Assembly (NCBI RefSeq): GCF_004803405.1
Contig: NZ_SSXI01000180.1
Location: forward strand, 1-61,244
Source of the DNA: Nocardioides sp.
Lineage (GTDB): Bacteria > Actinomycetota > Actinomycetes > Propionibacteriales > Nocardioidaceae
Direction: 5' to 3'
DNA: 61,244 bases
The notes below the pieces were generated by a model that was given only the letters and a program-made list of their open reading frames with translations, made no database searches and was not told the origin of the DNA. A program made the translations under genes and the position numbers. Positions 44,683 to 61,244 of this stretch are shown piece by piece; the first letter of the stretch is position 1, and each line of letters begins with the position of its first letter.

Positions 44683-45366
44683 ATCAGCACCGAGCTGCGC
44701 ATCAACGACCGGATCCGGGTACCCGAGGTCCGGCTCGTGGGACCCAACGGCGAGACCGTCGGCATCGTCCCCACCGACCAGGCCCTCAAGCTCGCGCAGG
44801 AGGCCGACCTGGACCTGGTGGAGATCGCGCCGATGGGGAAGCCCCCCGTCTGCAAGCTCATGGACTACGGGAAGTTCAAGTACGAGAACGCCCAGAAGGC
44901 CCGTGAAGCACGACGGAACCAGACCAACGTCGTCATCAAGGAGATGAAGCTCCGCCCGAAGATCGACGCGCACGACTACGAGACCAAGAAGGGTCACGTG
45001 GTGCGCTTCCTCAAGGCCGGCGACAAGGTCAAGATCACCATCATGTTCCGTGGTCGCGAGCAGCACCGCCCCGAGCTCGGCTTCCGGTTGCTGCAGAAGC
45101 TGGCGGAGGACGTCGAGGAGCTTGGCTTCGTCGAGTCCTCGCCGAAGCAGGACGGCCGCAACATGATCATGGTCCTCGGTCCGCACAAGAAGAAGGCCGA
45201 GGCCAAGGCCGAGGTCAAGGCAGCCAAGGAAGAGCGTCGCGCCGAGCGCGAGGCCGAGGCAGCCGAGGAGCGCGCCGCCCAGGCGGAGCGCACGTCGGTC
45301 AAGCCGGCGGCACAGAAGAAGGAGCGGGGTCGCTCCGAGAACCTCGACCCCGAGATCGAAGCCTGA
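44683..45366 (+). CDS. infC: Translation initiation factor IF-3, apparent AUC start
   Basis: 227 aa from ATC 44683: GGAGG at 44674-44678 precedes [20 protein letters not shown], the conserved N-terminus of IF-3. An upstream TTG (44545) would add 46 unconserved residues encoded across the attenuator-like hairpin and is rejected. The N-domain carries [19 protein letters not shown], the C-domain [21 protein letters not shown] and [14 protein letters not shown], followed by an Ala/Glu/Lys-rich tail of about 50 residues. IF-3 discriminates against non-AUG starts, and its own rare start is a known autoregulatory device in other bacteria. Confidence 0.9.
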   Translation: MSTELRINDRIRVPEVRLVGPNGETVGIVPTDQALKLAQEADLDLVEIAPMGKPPVCKLMDYGKFKYENAQKAREARRNQTNVVIKEMKLRPKIDAHDYETKKGHVVRFLKAGDKVKITIMFRGREQHRPELGFRLLQKLAEDVEELGFVESSPKQDGRNMIMVLGPHKKKAEAKAEVKAAKEERRAEREAEAAEERAAQAERTSVKPAAQKKERGRSENLDPEIEA

Positions 45367-45387
45367 GCACAGGAGAGAGAGCAGCAG

Positions 45388-45582
45388 ATGCCGAAGAACA
45401 AGACGCACTCCGGTGCCAGCAAGCGGTTCAAGGTCACGGGCTCCGGCAAGATCCTCCGGGAGAAGGCCGGCAAGCGCCACAACCTCGAGAAGAAGGCCTC
45501 CAAGGTCACCCGTCGCCTGTCGGGCACGACCGAGGTCGCGAAGAACGACGTTCCCCGCGCGAAGAAGCTGCTGGGCCGCTGA
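45388..45582 (+). CDS. rpmI: 50S ribosomal protein L35
   Basis: 64 aa, full length and strongly basic: [20 protein letters not shown], then [18 protein letters not shown] and a C-terminal AKKLLGR. It lies 21 bp after infC, with GAGAGAG before the ATG, in the conserved infC-rpmI-rplT order. Confidence 0.96.
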   Translation: MPKNKTHSGASKRFKVTGSGKILREKAGKRHNLEKKASKVTRRLSGTTEVAKNDVPRAKKLLGR

Positions 45583-45608
45583 GCCCCAGCGCTAGAAGGA
45601 GATAAGAG

Positions 45609-45995
45609 ATGGCACGCGTCAAGCGCGCAGTCAACGCGGCGAAGAAGCGTCGTACCACCCTCGAGCGGGCCAGCGGGTACCGCGGCCAGCGCTCGCGTCT
45701 GTACCGCAAGGCCAAGGAGCAGGTCACCCACTCCCTGGTCTACTCGTACAACGACCGCAAGAAGAACAAGGGCAACTTCCGCCGCCTGTGGATCCAGCGG
45801 ATCAACGCGGCCGCCCGCGCGGAGGGGATGACCTACAACCGCTTCATCCAGGGCCTGAACCTGGCTGGCGTCGAGGTCGACCGGAAGATCCTCGCCGACC
45901 TGGCCGTCAACGAGCCGGCCGCGTTCTCGGCCCTCGTCGCCACCGCCAAGGAGGCGCTGCCGGACGACGTCAACGCGCCCAAGGTCAGCGCCTGA
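45609..45995 (+). CDS. rplT: 50S ribosomal protein L20
   Basis: 128 aa, full length: [40 protein letters not shown] and [20 protein letters not shown]. It binds 23S rRNA early in 50S assembly. AAGGAGAT precedes the ATG. L20 represses this operon in several bacteria, which fits the structured leader upstream of infC, though binding here is not shown. Confidence 0.97.
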   Translation: MARVKRAVNAAKKRRTTLERASGYRGQRSRLYRKAKEQVTHSLVYSYNDRKKNKGNFRRLWIQRINAAARAEGMTYNRFIQGLNLAGVEVDRKILADLAVNEPAAFSALVATAKEALPDDVNAPKVSA

Positions 45996-45997
45996 CG

Positions 45998-46813
45998 ATG
46001 GACCCCCTGACCGCTGGCAACACCAGGGTCAAGGAAGCAAGGAAGCTCAGCCGCCGCTCGGTCCGTTCCGAGCGGCGGCTCTTCCTTGCCGACGGCCCGA
46101 AGGCCGTCGAGGGCGCCCTCGAGGCGCCCGACCGGGTCGTCGAGGTCTTCGCCACCCCCCGCGCCGCGGAGGAGTACGACGCCCTGCTGGCCGGGGTCGC
46201 GGTCACCCTGGTCGAAAAGCGCGCGATGGCCGGGCTCAGCGACAGTGTGACCCCGGCCGGGGTCGTCGCCGTCTGCCGCTTCATCGACCGCCCCCTGGAC
46301 GCACTGATGCGCACCGACCATGCGGTCGCGCAGAGCCGGTCCGGAGACCACCGCCTGCTCGCCATCTGCGCAGACATCCGCGATCCGGGCAACGCCGGCA
46401 CCGTCATCCGGTGCGCCGACGCGGCAGGCGCGGCCGGCGTCGTACTGGCGGGGGACTCGGTGGACGCCTACAACCCCAAGACCGTGCGGGCCTCGGTCGG
46501 CAGCCTGTTCCACCTCCCGTTCGCCGTGGAGCGCGACCCGGCCGCGGCGATCCGGGCGGCTCAGGCCGCCGGCTACCAGGTGCTGGCCGCGGACGGCAGG
46601 GGAGAGCTCGACCTGTTCGAGTCCGACGACGTCCTCACCCGTCCCACCGCGTGGCTGTTCGGCAACGAGGCGCACGGCCTCCCGGAGGGCCTCACCGGTC
46701 TGGCCGACGGGGTCGTGTCCATCCCGATCCTCGGCCGCGCCGAGTCGCTCAATCTCGCCACGGCGGCCGCGCTCTGTCTCTACGCCAGCGCGCGGGCCAT
46801 GATGAGGGCGTGA
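45998..46813 (+). CDS. TrmH/SpoU-family RNA 2'-O-methyltransferase
   Basis: 271 aa from ATG 45998, two bases after the rplT stop. The N-terminal substrate-binding domain has RRLFLADGPKAVEGAL. The SpoU knot motifs are LLAICADIRDPGNAGTVIRCA (motif 1), WLFGNEAHGLPEGL (motif 2) and SIPILGRAESLNLATAAALCLY (motif 3). It methylates a ribose in rRNA or tRNA; the target base is unknown. Codons ~18-28 overlap a 13-bp perfect hairpin. Confidence 0.9.
   Translation: MDPLTAGNTRVKEARKLSRRSVRSERRLFLADGPKAVEGALEAPDRVVEVFATPRAAEEYDALLAGVAVTLVEKRAMAGLSDSVTPAGVVAVCRFIDRPLDALMRTDHAVAQSRSGDHRLLAICADIRDPGNAGTVIRCADAAGAAGVVLAGDSVDAYNPKTVRASVGSLFHLPFAVERDPAAAIRAAQAAGYQVLAADGRGELDLFESDDVLTRPTAWLFGNEAHGLPEGLTGLADGVVSIPILGRAESLNLATAAALCLYASARAMMRA
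46049..46087 (+). terminator. Strong hairpin inside the 5' end of the trmH-type gene
   Basis: AGCCGCCGCTCGG (46049-46061) and CCGAGCGGCGGCT (46068-46080) are perfect complements around a TCCGTT loop. CTTCCTT follows. It has the shape of a terminator for the infC-rpmI-rplT message but lies within coding sequence, about 55 bp after the rplT stop. Confidence 0.5.
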
Positions 46814-46874
46814 GCACCCCGCAGCGTTCCTCACCTCTGCCGCGCATCGCTGTCCGAGGCCGTGGAGGGCCCGT

Positions 46875-47918
46875 ATGACGGACGCGATCGACCTGCTGCC
46901 CGACGGCGTGGTGGTCGCGGACGGCGAGGCCCGGGTGACCGCGGTCAACGCGGTCGCCGCTCGGATGCTCGACGTCGACCCGGTCGAGGCGCTCGGCAAG
47001 CGCCTCGGCGACGTGCTCGCCCTCTCAGACCACGACGGGGAGGCGTGGACCGTGGCGAACGACCCCTACGTCGGACTCCGGACCCGGACGGCGGTCCCCG
47101 AGCAGACCTGGCTCCTGCCGGACGGCACCGAGGTGCTGGTCACCGCCCGGCTGCACCGCGGCGAGCGCGTGGGACCGGTCGAGACCGTGGCGATCTCGCT
47201 GCGCTCCGGTCGCGGCAGGGCACGCCTCGACCGCGACCGCTCCGACCTGGTGGCGACCCTGGCCCACGAGCTCCGGTCGCCGCTGACCGGCGTGAAGGGC
47301 TTCGTGCACGCGCTGCTGAACCGCTGGGACAAGCTCACCGACGAGCAGAAGAAGCTGATGCTCACCACCGCCGGTGCCGACGCGGACCGGCTGAGCCGGC
47401 TGATCACCGAGCTCCTCGACGTGGCCCGCATCGACACCGGGCGCCTCCAGCTCCACAAGCGCCCCACCGACGTCGGGCTGAGGGCCACCCGGGTGGTGGA
47501 GTCGTTGACCGTGGTCAGCTCCACCCCGGTGCTGCTCGAGATCGACGAGGACCTCCCGAAGGTCGACGCGGATCCGGACAAGCTGATCCAGGTGCTGATC
47601 AACGTCGTCGAGAACGCGATGCGCCACGGCGACGGCGAGGTGCGGGTCCGGGTCGGGATCTGGGCCGACGACCCGTCGTACGTGGCAGTCACGGTGACCG
47701 ACGAGGGGGAGGGCATCCCGGCCGAGCTGCGCAAGCGGATCTTCACCAAGTTCTGGACCGCGGGGAGCGCGGGCGGCTCCGGCCTCGGGCTCTACATCGT
47801 CAACGGGCTGGTCAAGGCGCACGGAGGGACGGTCATGGTCGACGACCGGCCCGGAGGAGGCGCCCGCATCGTCACCACCTGGCCCGTGCACGGACCCGGC
47901 ACCGACTCGACAGGCTGA
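46875..47918 (+). CDS. PAS-domain sensor histidine kinase, orphan
   Basis: 347 aa, no membrane segments. The N-terminal PAS-like domain (IDLLPDGVVVADGEARVTAVN, residues ~5-100) precedes HisKA with phosphoacceptor His131 (ATLAHELRSPLTGVKGF). The ATPase domain has N-box VINVVENAMRHGDGEV, G1 TDEGEGIPAEL, F-box FTKFW and G2 GGSGLGLYIVNGLV. It is cytoplasmic and could sense a soluble ligand or redox state. No response regulator gene is adjacent, so its partner is unknown. ATG 46875 follows GGAGGG and lies 61 bp after the methyltransferase. Confidence 0.9.
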   Translation: MTDAIDLLPDGVVVADGEARVTAVNAVAARMLDVDPVEALGKRLGDVLALSDHDGEAWTVANDPYVGLRTRTAVPEQTWLLPDGTEVLVTARLHRGERVGPVETVAISLRSGRGRARLDRDRSDLVATLAHELRSPLTGVKGFVHALLNRWDKLTDEQKKLMLTTAGADADRLSRLITELLDVARIDTGRLQLHKRPTDVGLRATRVVESLTVVSSTPVLLEIDEDLPKVDADPDKLIQVLINVVENAMRHGDGEVRVRVGIWADDPSYVAVTVTDEGEGIPAELRKRIFTKFWTAGSAGGSGLGLYIVNGLVKAHGGTVMVDDRPGGGARIVTTWPVHGPGTDSTG

Positions 47919-47947
47919 CCGGTTCGTCGGTCGGGGCGGTCGGTTCC

Positions 47948-47953
47948 TAGACT
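47948..47953 (+). promoter_or_regulatory. -10 box of a leaderless transcript (pheS-pheT)
   Basis: TAGACT ends 7 nt before ATG 47961. The short gap leaves no room for a T-box or a leader-peptide attenuator. Confidence 0.55.
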
Positions 47954-47960
47954 GAGCCCG

Positions 47961-49073
47961 ATGTCCGGCCCCAACACCGACTACGACCCCGTGGAGGTCG
48001 CCGCCGTGAGCCCTGCAGAGGTCGAGGCGGCGCGCGACGCTGCCCTGGCCGCGATCGCCGCTGCCGCCGACCTGGAGCAGCTCAAGGCGGTCCGAACCCA
48101 GCACGCCGGCGACCGCTCGCCCCTCGCCCTCGCCAACCGCGAGATCGGCGCGCTCCCGCCCCAGGCTCGCAAGGAGGCCGGTCAGCGCGTGGGCCAGGCC
48201 CGCGGCGCCGTCAGCCAGGCTCTCGCGAAGCGCCAGGCCGAGCTCGAGGCCGAGCACGAGGCGCGGATCCTCGTCGAGGAGTCCGTCGACGTCACGCTGC
48301 CGACCGACCGCGACCCGGTCGGCGCCCGGCACCCGCTCACCACCGGTGCCGAGCTGATCGCCGACATCTTCGTCGCGATGGGCTGGGAGGTCGCCGAGGG
48401 CCCGGTCATCGAGGCCGAGTGGCTGAACTTCGATGCCCTCAACCTGGGCCCGGACCACCCGGCGCGCACCATGCAGGACACCTTCTGGACCGAGCCGGCC
48501 GACAACCACATCGTGCTGCGCACCCACACCAGCCCCGTGCAGGCGCGCACCATGCTGACGCGCACGCCCCCGATCTACGTCGTCTGCCCCGGTCGGGTCT
48601 TCCGCACCGACGAGTACGACGCGACCCACTCGCCGATGTTCCACCAGGTCGAGGGCCTCGCCATCGACGAGGGCATCTCGATGGCCCATCTCAAGGGCAC
48701 CCTGGACCACTTCGCGACCAGCATGTTCGGCGAGGGCATCACGACCCGGTTCCGGCCGTCGTTCTTCCCGTTCACCGAGCCCTCGGCCGAGGTCGACCTG
48801 ATCTGCTTCGTGTGCCGCGGCTCCGGCCTCGACGACGACCGGTCCGGTGCGTGCCGGACCTGCCGCGGCGAGGGTTGGATCGAGTGGGGTGGCTGCGGCA
48901 TCGTCAACCCGCGGGTGCTGCAGGCCTGCGGCGTGGACTCGTCGCGCTACTCCGGATTCGCGTTCGGGATGGGCATCGACCGCACCTTGATGTTCCGGCA
49001 CGGACTCGAGGACCTGCGTGCCCTGTTCGAGGGCGACGTCCGGTTCACCACCGCTTTCGGCTCCGAACTCTAG
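47961..49073 (+). CDS. pheS: Phenylalanyl-tRNA synthetase alpha subunit
   Basis: 370 aa. The N-terminal coiled coil (about residues 15-105, VEAARDAALAAIAAAADLEQ) is followed by the class II catalytic core: GAELIADIFVAMGWEVAEGP, motif 2 region HTSPVQARTML and PGRVFRTDEYDATHSPMFHQ, and motif 3 GFAFGMGIDRTLMFRHGLED. It charges tRNA-Phe as an alpha2beta2 enzyme with PheT, encoded 18 bp downstream. Length and motifs are normal. Confidence 0.96.
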   Translation: MSGPNTDYDPVEVAAVSPAEVEAARDAALAAIAAAADLEQLKAVRTQHAGDRSPLALANREIGALPPQARKEAGQRVGQARGAVSQALAKRQAELEAEHEARILVEESVDVTLPTDRDPVGARHPLTTGAELIADIFVAMGWEVAEGPVIEAEWLNFDALNLGPDHPARTMQDTFWTEPADNHIVLRTHTSPVQARTMLTRTPPIYVVCPGRVFRTDEYDATHSPMFHQVEGLAIDEGISMAHLKGTLDHFATSMFGEGITTRFRPSFFPFTEPSAEVDLICFVCRGSGLDDDRSGACRTCRGEGWIEWGGCGIVNPRVLQACGVDSSRYSGFAFGMGIDRTLMFRHGLEDLRALFEGDVRFTTAFGSEL

Positions 49074-49091
49074 AAAGGGAGCTGCAACGAC

Positions 49092-53084
<3,993 letters not shown>

Positions 53085-53113
53085 CCGGACCCATCTTCGA
53101 AGGAACCACCCCC

Positions 53114-54265
53114 ATGAGCGTCACCCACCCCGCCGGTTTCGTCGCCGCCGGCGCCGCCATCGGCCTGAAGAGCAACGGCAACCCGGATCTCGCCCTCGTG
53201 GTCAACGAGGGCCCGCGGTTCGACTCGGCCTCCGTCTTCACGGCCAACCGCTGCAAGGCCAACCCCGTTCTCTGGAGCGAGCAGGTCGTCAAGGACGGCA
53301 CCGTTCGCGCCGTCGTCCTCAACTCCGGCGGAGCGAACTGCTACACCGGTCCCGACGGGTTCGTCACCACCCACCGGGTCGCCGAGGAGGTCGGATCGGT
53401 CCTCGGGTTCGGGGCGGTCGACGTCGTGGTGTGCTCGACGGGGCTGATCGGCCTCGCCAACGACCGCCAGCGGCTGATCGACGGTGTGCACACCGTGCAC
53501 GGCCTGCTGTCGGCCGACGGCGGCAACGCCGCGGCCGAGGCGATCATGACCACCGACTCGGTGAGCAAGCAGGTCGTCGTCGAGCGTGACGGCTGGTCGA
53601 TCGGCGGGATGGCGAAGGGCGCCGGCATGCTGGCGCCGGCGCTCGCCACGATGCTGGTCGTGCTCACCACCGACGCGGTGGTGCCCGCGGAGGATCTCGA
53701 CAAGGCGCTCCGCTCGGCGACCCGGGTCAGCTTCGACCGGCTCGACTCGGACGGCTGCATGTCGACCAACGACACGGTCACGGTGATGGCCAGTGGCGCC
53801 TCCGGCGTCCAGCCCGCGCTCGCCGACTTCACCACGGCGCTCGTCGAGGCGTGCACGTCGCTGGCGATGCAGCTGCTCGCCGACGCCGAGGGCGCCGACC
53901 ACGAGATCGCGATCACCACACTCAACGCCGCCAGCGAGGAAGACGCCATGGAGGTCGGTCGCAGCGTCGCGCGCAGCAACCTGTTCAAGGCCGCCGTCTT
54001 CGGCAAGGACCCCAACTGGGGCCGGGTCCTGGCGTCGATCGGCACCACGAAGGCAGCCTTCGACCCGGCCGACCTCGACGTGGCGATGAACGACGTCTGG
54101 GTCTGCCGCAACAGCGGACCCGGCGAGGACCCGGGTCTGGTGGACCTCTCGCCGCGGCAGGTCACGGTGACCATCGACCTCAAGGCCGGTGACGCCCGGG
54201 CGACGGTGTGGACCAACGACCTCACCCACGCCTACGTGCACGAGAACAGCGCCTACAGCTCATGA
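53114..54265 (+). CDS. argJ: Glutamate N-acetyltransferase / amino-acid N-acetyltransferase ArgJ
   Basis: 383 aa from ATG 53114 (AAGGAA upstream). The self-cleavage site lies in [14 protein letters not shown], with Thr179 as the predicted nucleophile freed at the start of the beta chain. Other signatures are [11 protein letters not shown] and [14 protein letters not shown]. It transfers acetyl from N-acetylornithine to glutamate (the cyclic pathway) and in bifunctional forms also uses acetyl-CoA. No argA or argE is in the window. The end overlaps argB by 4 nt. Confidence 0.95.
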   Translation: MSVTHPAGFVAAGAAIGLKSNGNPDLALVVNEGPRFDSASVFTANRCKANPVLWSEQVVKDGTVRAVVLNSGGANCYTGPDGFVTTHRVAEEVGSVLGFGAVDVVVCSTGLIGLANDRQRLIDGVHTVHGLLSADGGNAAAEAIMTTDSVSKQVVVERDGWSIGGMAKGAGMLAPALATMLVVLTTDAVVPAEDLDKALRSATRVSFDRLDSDGCMSTNDTVTVMASGASGVQPALADFTTALVEACTSLAMQLLADAEGADHEIAITTLNAASEEDAMEVGRSVARSNLFKAAVFGKDPNWGRVLASIGTTKAAFDPADLDVAMNDVWVCRNSGPGEDPGLVDLSPRQVTVTIDLKAGDARATVWTNDLTHAYVHENSAYSS

Positions 54266-55230
54266 CTCAGGACGAGGGCCGGGAGCAGACGACGATGATC
54301 AAGACCGAGTCCCACGAGCCGGGGAAGCCCGACCCGGGCAAGGCAGCCACCCTCGCGGCGGCGCTCCCGTGGCTGAAGGCCTACCACGGCAAGGTCGTCG
54401 TGGTGAAGTACGGCGGCAACGCCATGACCGACGACACGCTCAAGCGCGCCTTCGCCGAGGACATCGCGTTCCTGCGGTTCGCCGGCTTCCGGCCCGTCGT
54501 CGTGCACGGCGGCGGCCCCCAGATCTCCTTGATGCTCGACCGGCTCGGCATCGAGTCGGAGTTCCGCGGCGGTCTGCGGGTCACCACGCCGGAGGCGATG
54601 GACGTCGTCCGGATGGTGCTCGTCGGCCAGGTCCAGCGCGAGCTGGTGGGCCTGATCAACGAGCACGGGCCGCTGGCGGTCGGGCTGTCCGGCGAGGACG
54701 CCGGGCTGTTCACCGCCGAGCAGACGGGCACCGTCGTCGACGGCGAGAAGGTCGACCTCGGCCTCGTCGGCGAGGTCGCGCAGGTGCGGCCCGAGGCCGT
54801 GCTCGACCTGATCGAGGCGGGCCGGATCCCGGTGGTCTCCAGCGTCGCGCCCGACGTCGACGGCCAGGTGCACAACGTCAACGCCGACTCCGCGGCCGCC
54901 GCGCTCGCTGGTGCGCTCGGCGCCGAGAAGCTGCTGATCCTCACCGACGTCGAGGGCCTCTACCTCGACTGGCCAGACCCGGAGGAGGTGATCGGCGAGA
55001 TCAGCCCCGAGGCGCTGGAGGAGATCCTCCCGACCCTGGCGAGCGGCATGATCCCGAAGATGAACGCCTGCCTGCAGGCGGTGCGGAGCGGCGTCAAGCG
55101 GGCCACCGTCGTGGACGGCCGGCAGGTGCACGCCGTACTCCTCGAGCTGTTCACCGACGAGGGCGTCGGGACCCAGGTGCTGCCCGGTGTCACCACCAAG
55201 ACGCGGAAGGCCAGGGAGGTACAGCAGTGA
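54262..55230 (+). CDS. argB: Acetylglutamate kinase
   Basis: 322 aa from ATG 54262, which overlaps the argJ stop; ATG 54295 (311 aa) with GGGAG upstream is an alternative closer to the usual length. Motifs: [27 protein letters not shown], the N-acetylglutamate site in [31 protein letters not shown] and the C-terminal [11 protein letters not shown]. The N-terminal extension before the kinase core resembles arginine-feedback-inhibited forms, so it is probably arginine-sensitive (inference). Confidence 0.94.
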   Translation: MTQDEGREQTTMIKTESHEPGKPDPGKAATLAAALPWLKAYHGKVVVVKYGGNAMTDDTLKRAFAEDIAFLRFAGFRPVVVHGGGPQISLMLDRLGIESEFRGGLRVTTPEAMDVVRMVLVGQVQRELVGLINEHGPLAVGLSGEDAGLFTAEQTGTVVDGEKVDLGLVGEVAQVRPEAVLDLIEAGRIPVVSSVAPDVDGQVHNVNADSAAAALAGALGAEKLLILTDVEGLYLDWPDPEEVIGEISPEALEEILPTLASGMIPKMNACLQAVRSGVKRATVVDGRQVHAVLLELFTDEGVGTQVLPGVTTKTRKAREVQQ

Positions 55231-56455
55231 CCGTCACCAGTGAGTGGACCGAGCGGTACGCCGGCGCGCTGATGAACGCCTTCGGCACCCCGAAGCTCGT
55301 GCTGGCCCGCGGCGCGGGCGCGCACGTCTGGGACGCCGACGGCAGGGAGTACGTCGACCTGCTCGGCGGCATCGCGGTCAACGCCCTCGGCCACGCGCAC
55401 CCCCGGCTGGTCGCCGCGGTCACCGATCAGCTGCAGACCCTCGGCCACATCTCGAACTTCTTCGCCAGCGCGCCGCAGATCACGCTGGCCGAGCGGCTCG
55501 GTGCACTGCTCGGGGCGGACTCCCGCGTGTTCTTCACCAACTCCGGTGCCGAGGCCAACGAGGCGGCGTTCAAGCTCACCCGGCGCACCGGGCGCACGAA
55601 GATCGTCGCCACGACCGGCTCCTTCCACGGCCGCACGATGGGCGCGCTCGCGCTGACGTCGAAGGCGGCGTACCGCGAGCCCTTCGAGCCCCTGCCCGGC
55701 GACGTCGTCTTCGTCGAGTACGGCGACGTGGCGGCGCTCGAGGCGGCCGTCGACACGGAGACGGCGGCGATCCTGCTCGAGCCGATCCAGGGTGAGGCAG
55801 GCGTCATCGTGCCTCCGCGCGACTACCTGCCCGCCGCGCAGCGGATCGCCCACGAGCACGGCGCTCTCCTGTGGCTGGACGAGGTGCAGACCGGCGTCGG
55901 CCGGACCGGCGCGTGGTTCGCGCATCAGCACCCCGACCTCGTGAGCGGGCAGATCGCGCCCGACATCGTCACGCTGGCCAAGGGGCTCGCCGGAGGAATC
56001 CCGATCGGCGCCTGCATCGCCACGCACGGCGCCGGCAAGCTCTTCGACCCCGGCAACCACGGCACCACCTTCGGCGGCAACCCGGTGGCCGCCGCGGCGG
56101 CCCTCGCCGTGCTCGACGTGATCGAGGACGACGGCCTGCTCGACCACGCCACCGCCATGGGCGAGCGACTGCGGCGCGGTCTCGGTGTCGATCCCCGGGT
56201 CCTGGAGACCCGCGGGTCCGGGCTGCTGGTGGGCCTCACGCTGTCGGAGCAGAAGACGGCCGACGTGGTGACCGCCGCGCAGGACGCCGGCTTCCTGATC
56301 AACGGCGCCACCGCCGAGCGGATCCGGCTCGCACCGCCGTTGGTCCTCACCGAGGCCGACGTGGACGCCTTCGTCGCGGCGTGGCCACTCATCCTCGACC
56401 AGGCCGGTCTCGAGCGGGCCGGTCTCGACGGGGCCGGTACGGAAGGAGTGGCGCC

Positions 56456-56459
<4 letters not shown>
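55227..56459 (+). CDS. argD: Acetylornithine aminotransferase
   Basis: 410 aa from GTG 55227. Class III PLP aminotransferase: [50 protein letters not shown] (Asp contacting the PLP nitrogen), and the Schiff-base lysine in [34 protein letters not shown] follows. It converts N-acetylglutamate semialdehyde to N-acetylornithine. Overlaps argB and argF by 4 nt each. Confidence 0.95.

Positions 56460-61244
<4,785 letters not shown>

Overview
The window is very GC-rich, gene-dense actinobacterial DNA, best explained as a chromosomal segment of a Nocardioides-like member of the Propionibacteriales. That placement is an inference. It rests on GC-biased third codon positions, abundant GTG/TTG starts, TAnnnT -10 boxes 6-8 nt in front of start codons (leaderless genes), an Mce lipid importer, the steroid repressor KstR, and 1-4 nt overlaps inside operons.

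Region 1 (1-7.3 kb) is mixed. It holds the 5' part of an ATP-dependent DNA ligase, a TetR regulator, an AlkA-like glycosylase, a two-HKD phospholipase D/cardiolipin synthase-like protein, a short-chain dehydrogenase behind a perfect KstR-type palindrome, uvrB, a VOC protein and the decayed remnant of a K+ channel gene.

Region 2 (7.2-35.6 kb) is a steroid (cholesterol-type) uptake and catabolism island. It runs from yrbEA-yrbEB-mceABCDEF-mas-mas into ferredoxin reductase, a flavin-type protein, a 3-Cys ferredoxin and two hydroxysteroid-type SDRs, followed by convergent kstR. Next come a four-gene module of unknown product (GT4 glycosyltransferase, methyltransferase, alpha/alpha-toroid protein, convergent methyltransferase), a FadE34-like double acyl-CoA dehydrogenase, an alpha/beta hydrolase divergent from a wax ester/diacylglycerol acyltransferase, and a side-chain degradation operon. 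In that operon fused FadE28-FadE29 is followed by split ChsH2, ChsH1 and Ltp2. Seven sites resembling the KstR operator TnnAACnnGTTnnA sit at the promoters of this region (one at 3.5 kb). With kstR present, this is a coherent predicted regulon: import, redox supply, side-chain beta-oxidation and lipid storage.

Region 3 (35.6-44.4 kb) is biosynthesis and housekeeping. An FMN riboswitch precedes ribD-ribE-ribBA-ribH, then come hisE-hisG with a PH-domain membrane protein, aldose epimerase, a P-loop kinase, an alanine-racemase-fold enzyme and an SseB-domain protein.

Region 4 (44.4-51.6 kb) is translation: infC (apparent AUC start, long leader with an attenuator-like hairpin), rpmI, rplT, a TrmH/SpoU methyltransferase, an orphan PAS histidine kinase and pheS-pheT.

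Region 5 (51.6-61.2 kb) is a compact arginine operon, argC-ACT protein-argJ-argB-argD-argF-argR-argG-Nudix-argH, with argH cut by the window edge. No tRNA, rRNA, CRISPR array, insertion sequence or prophage was seen.
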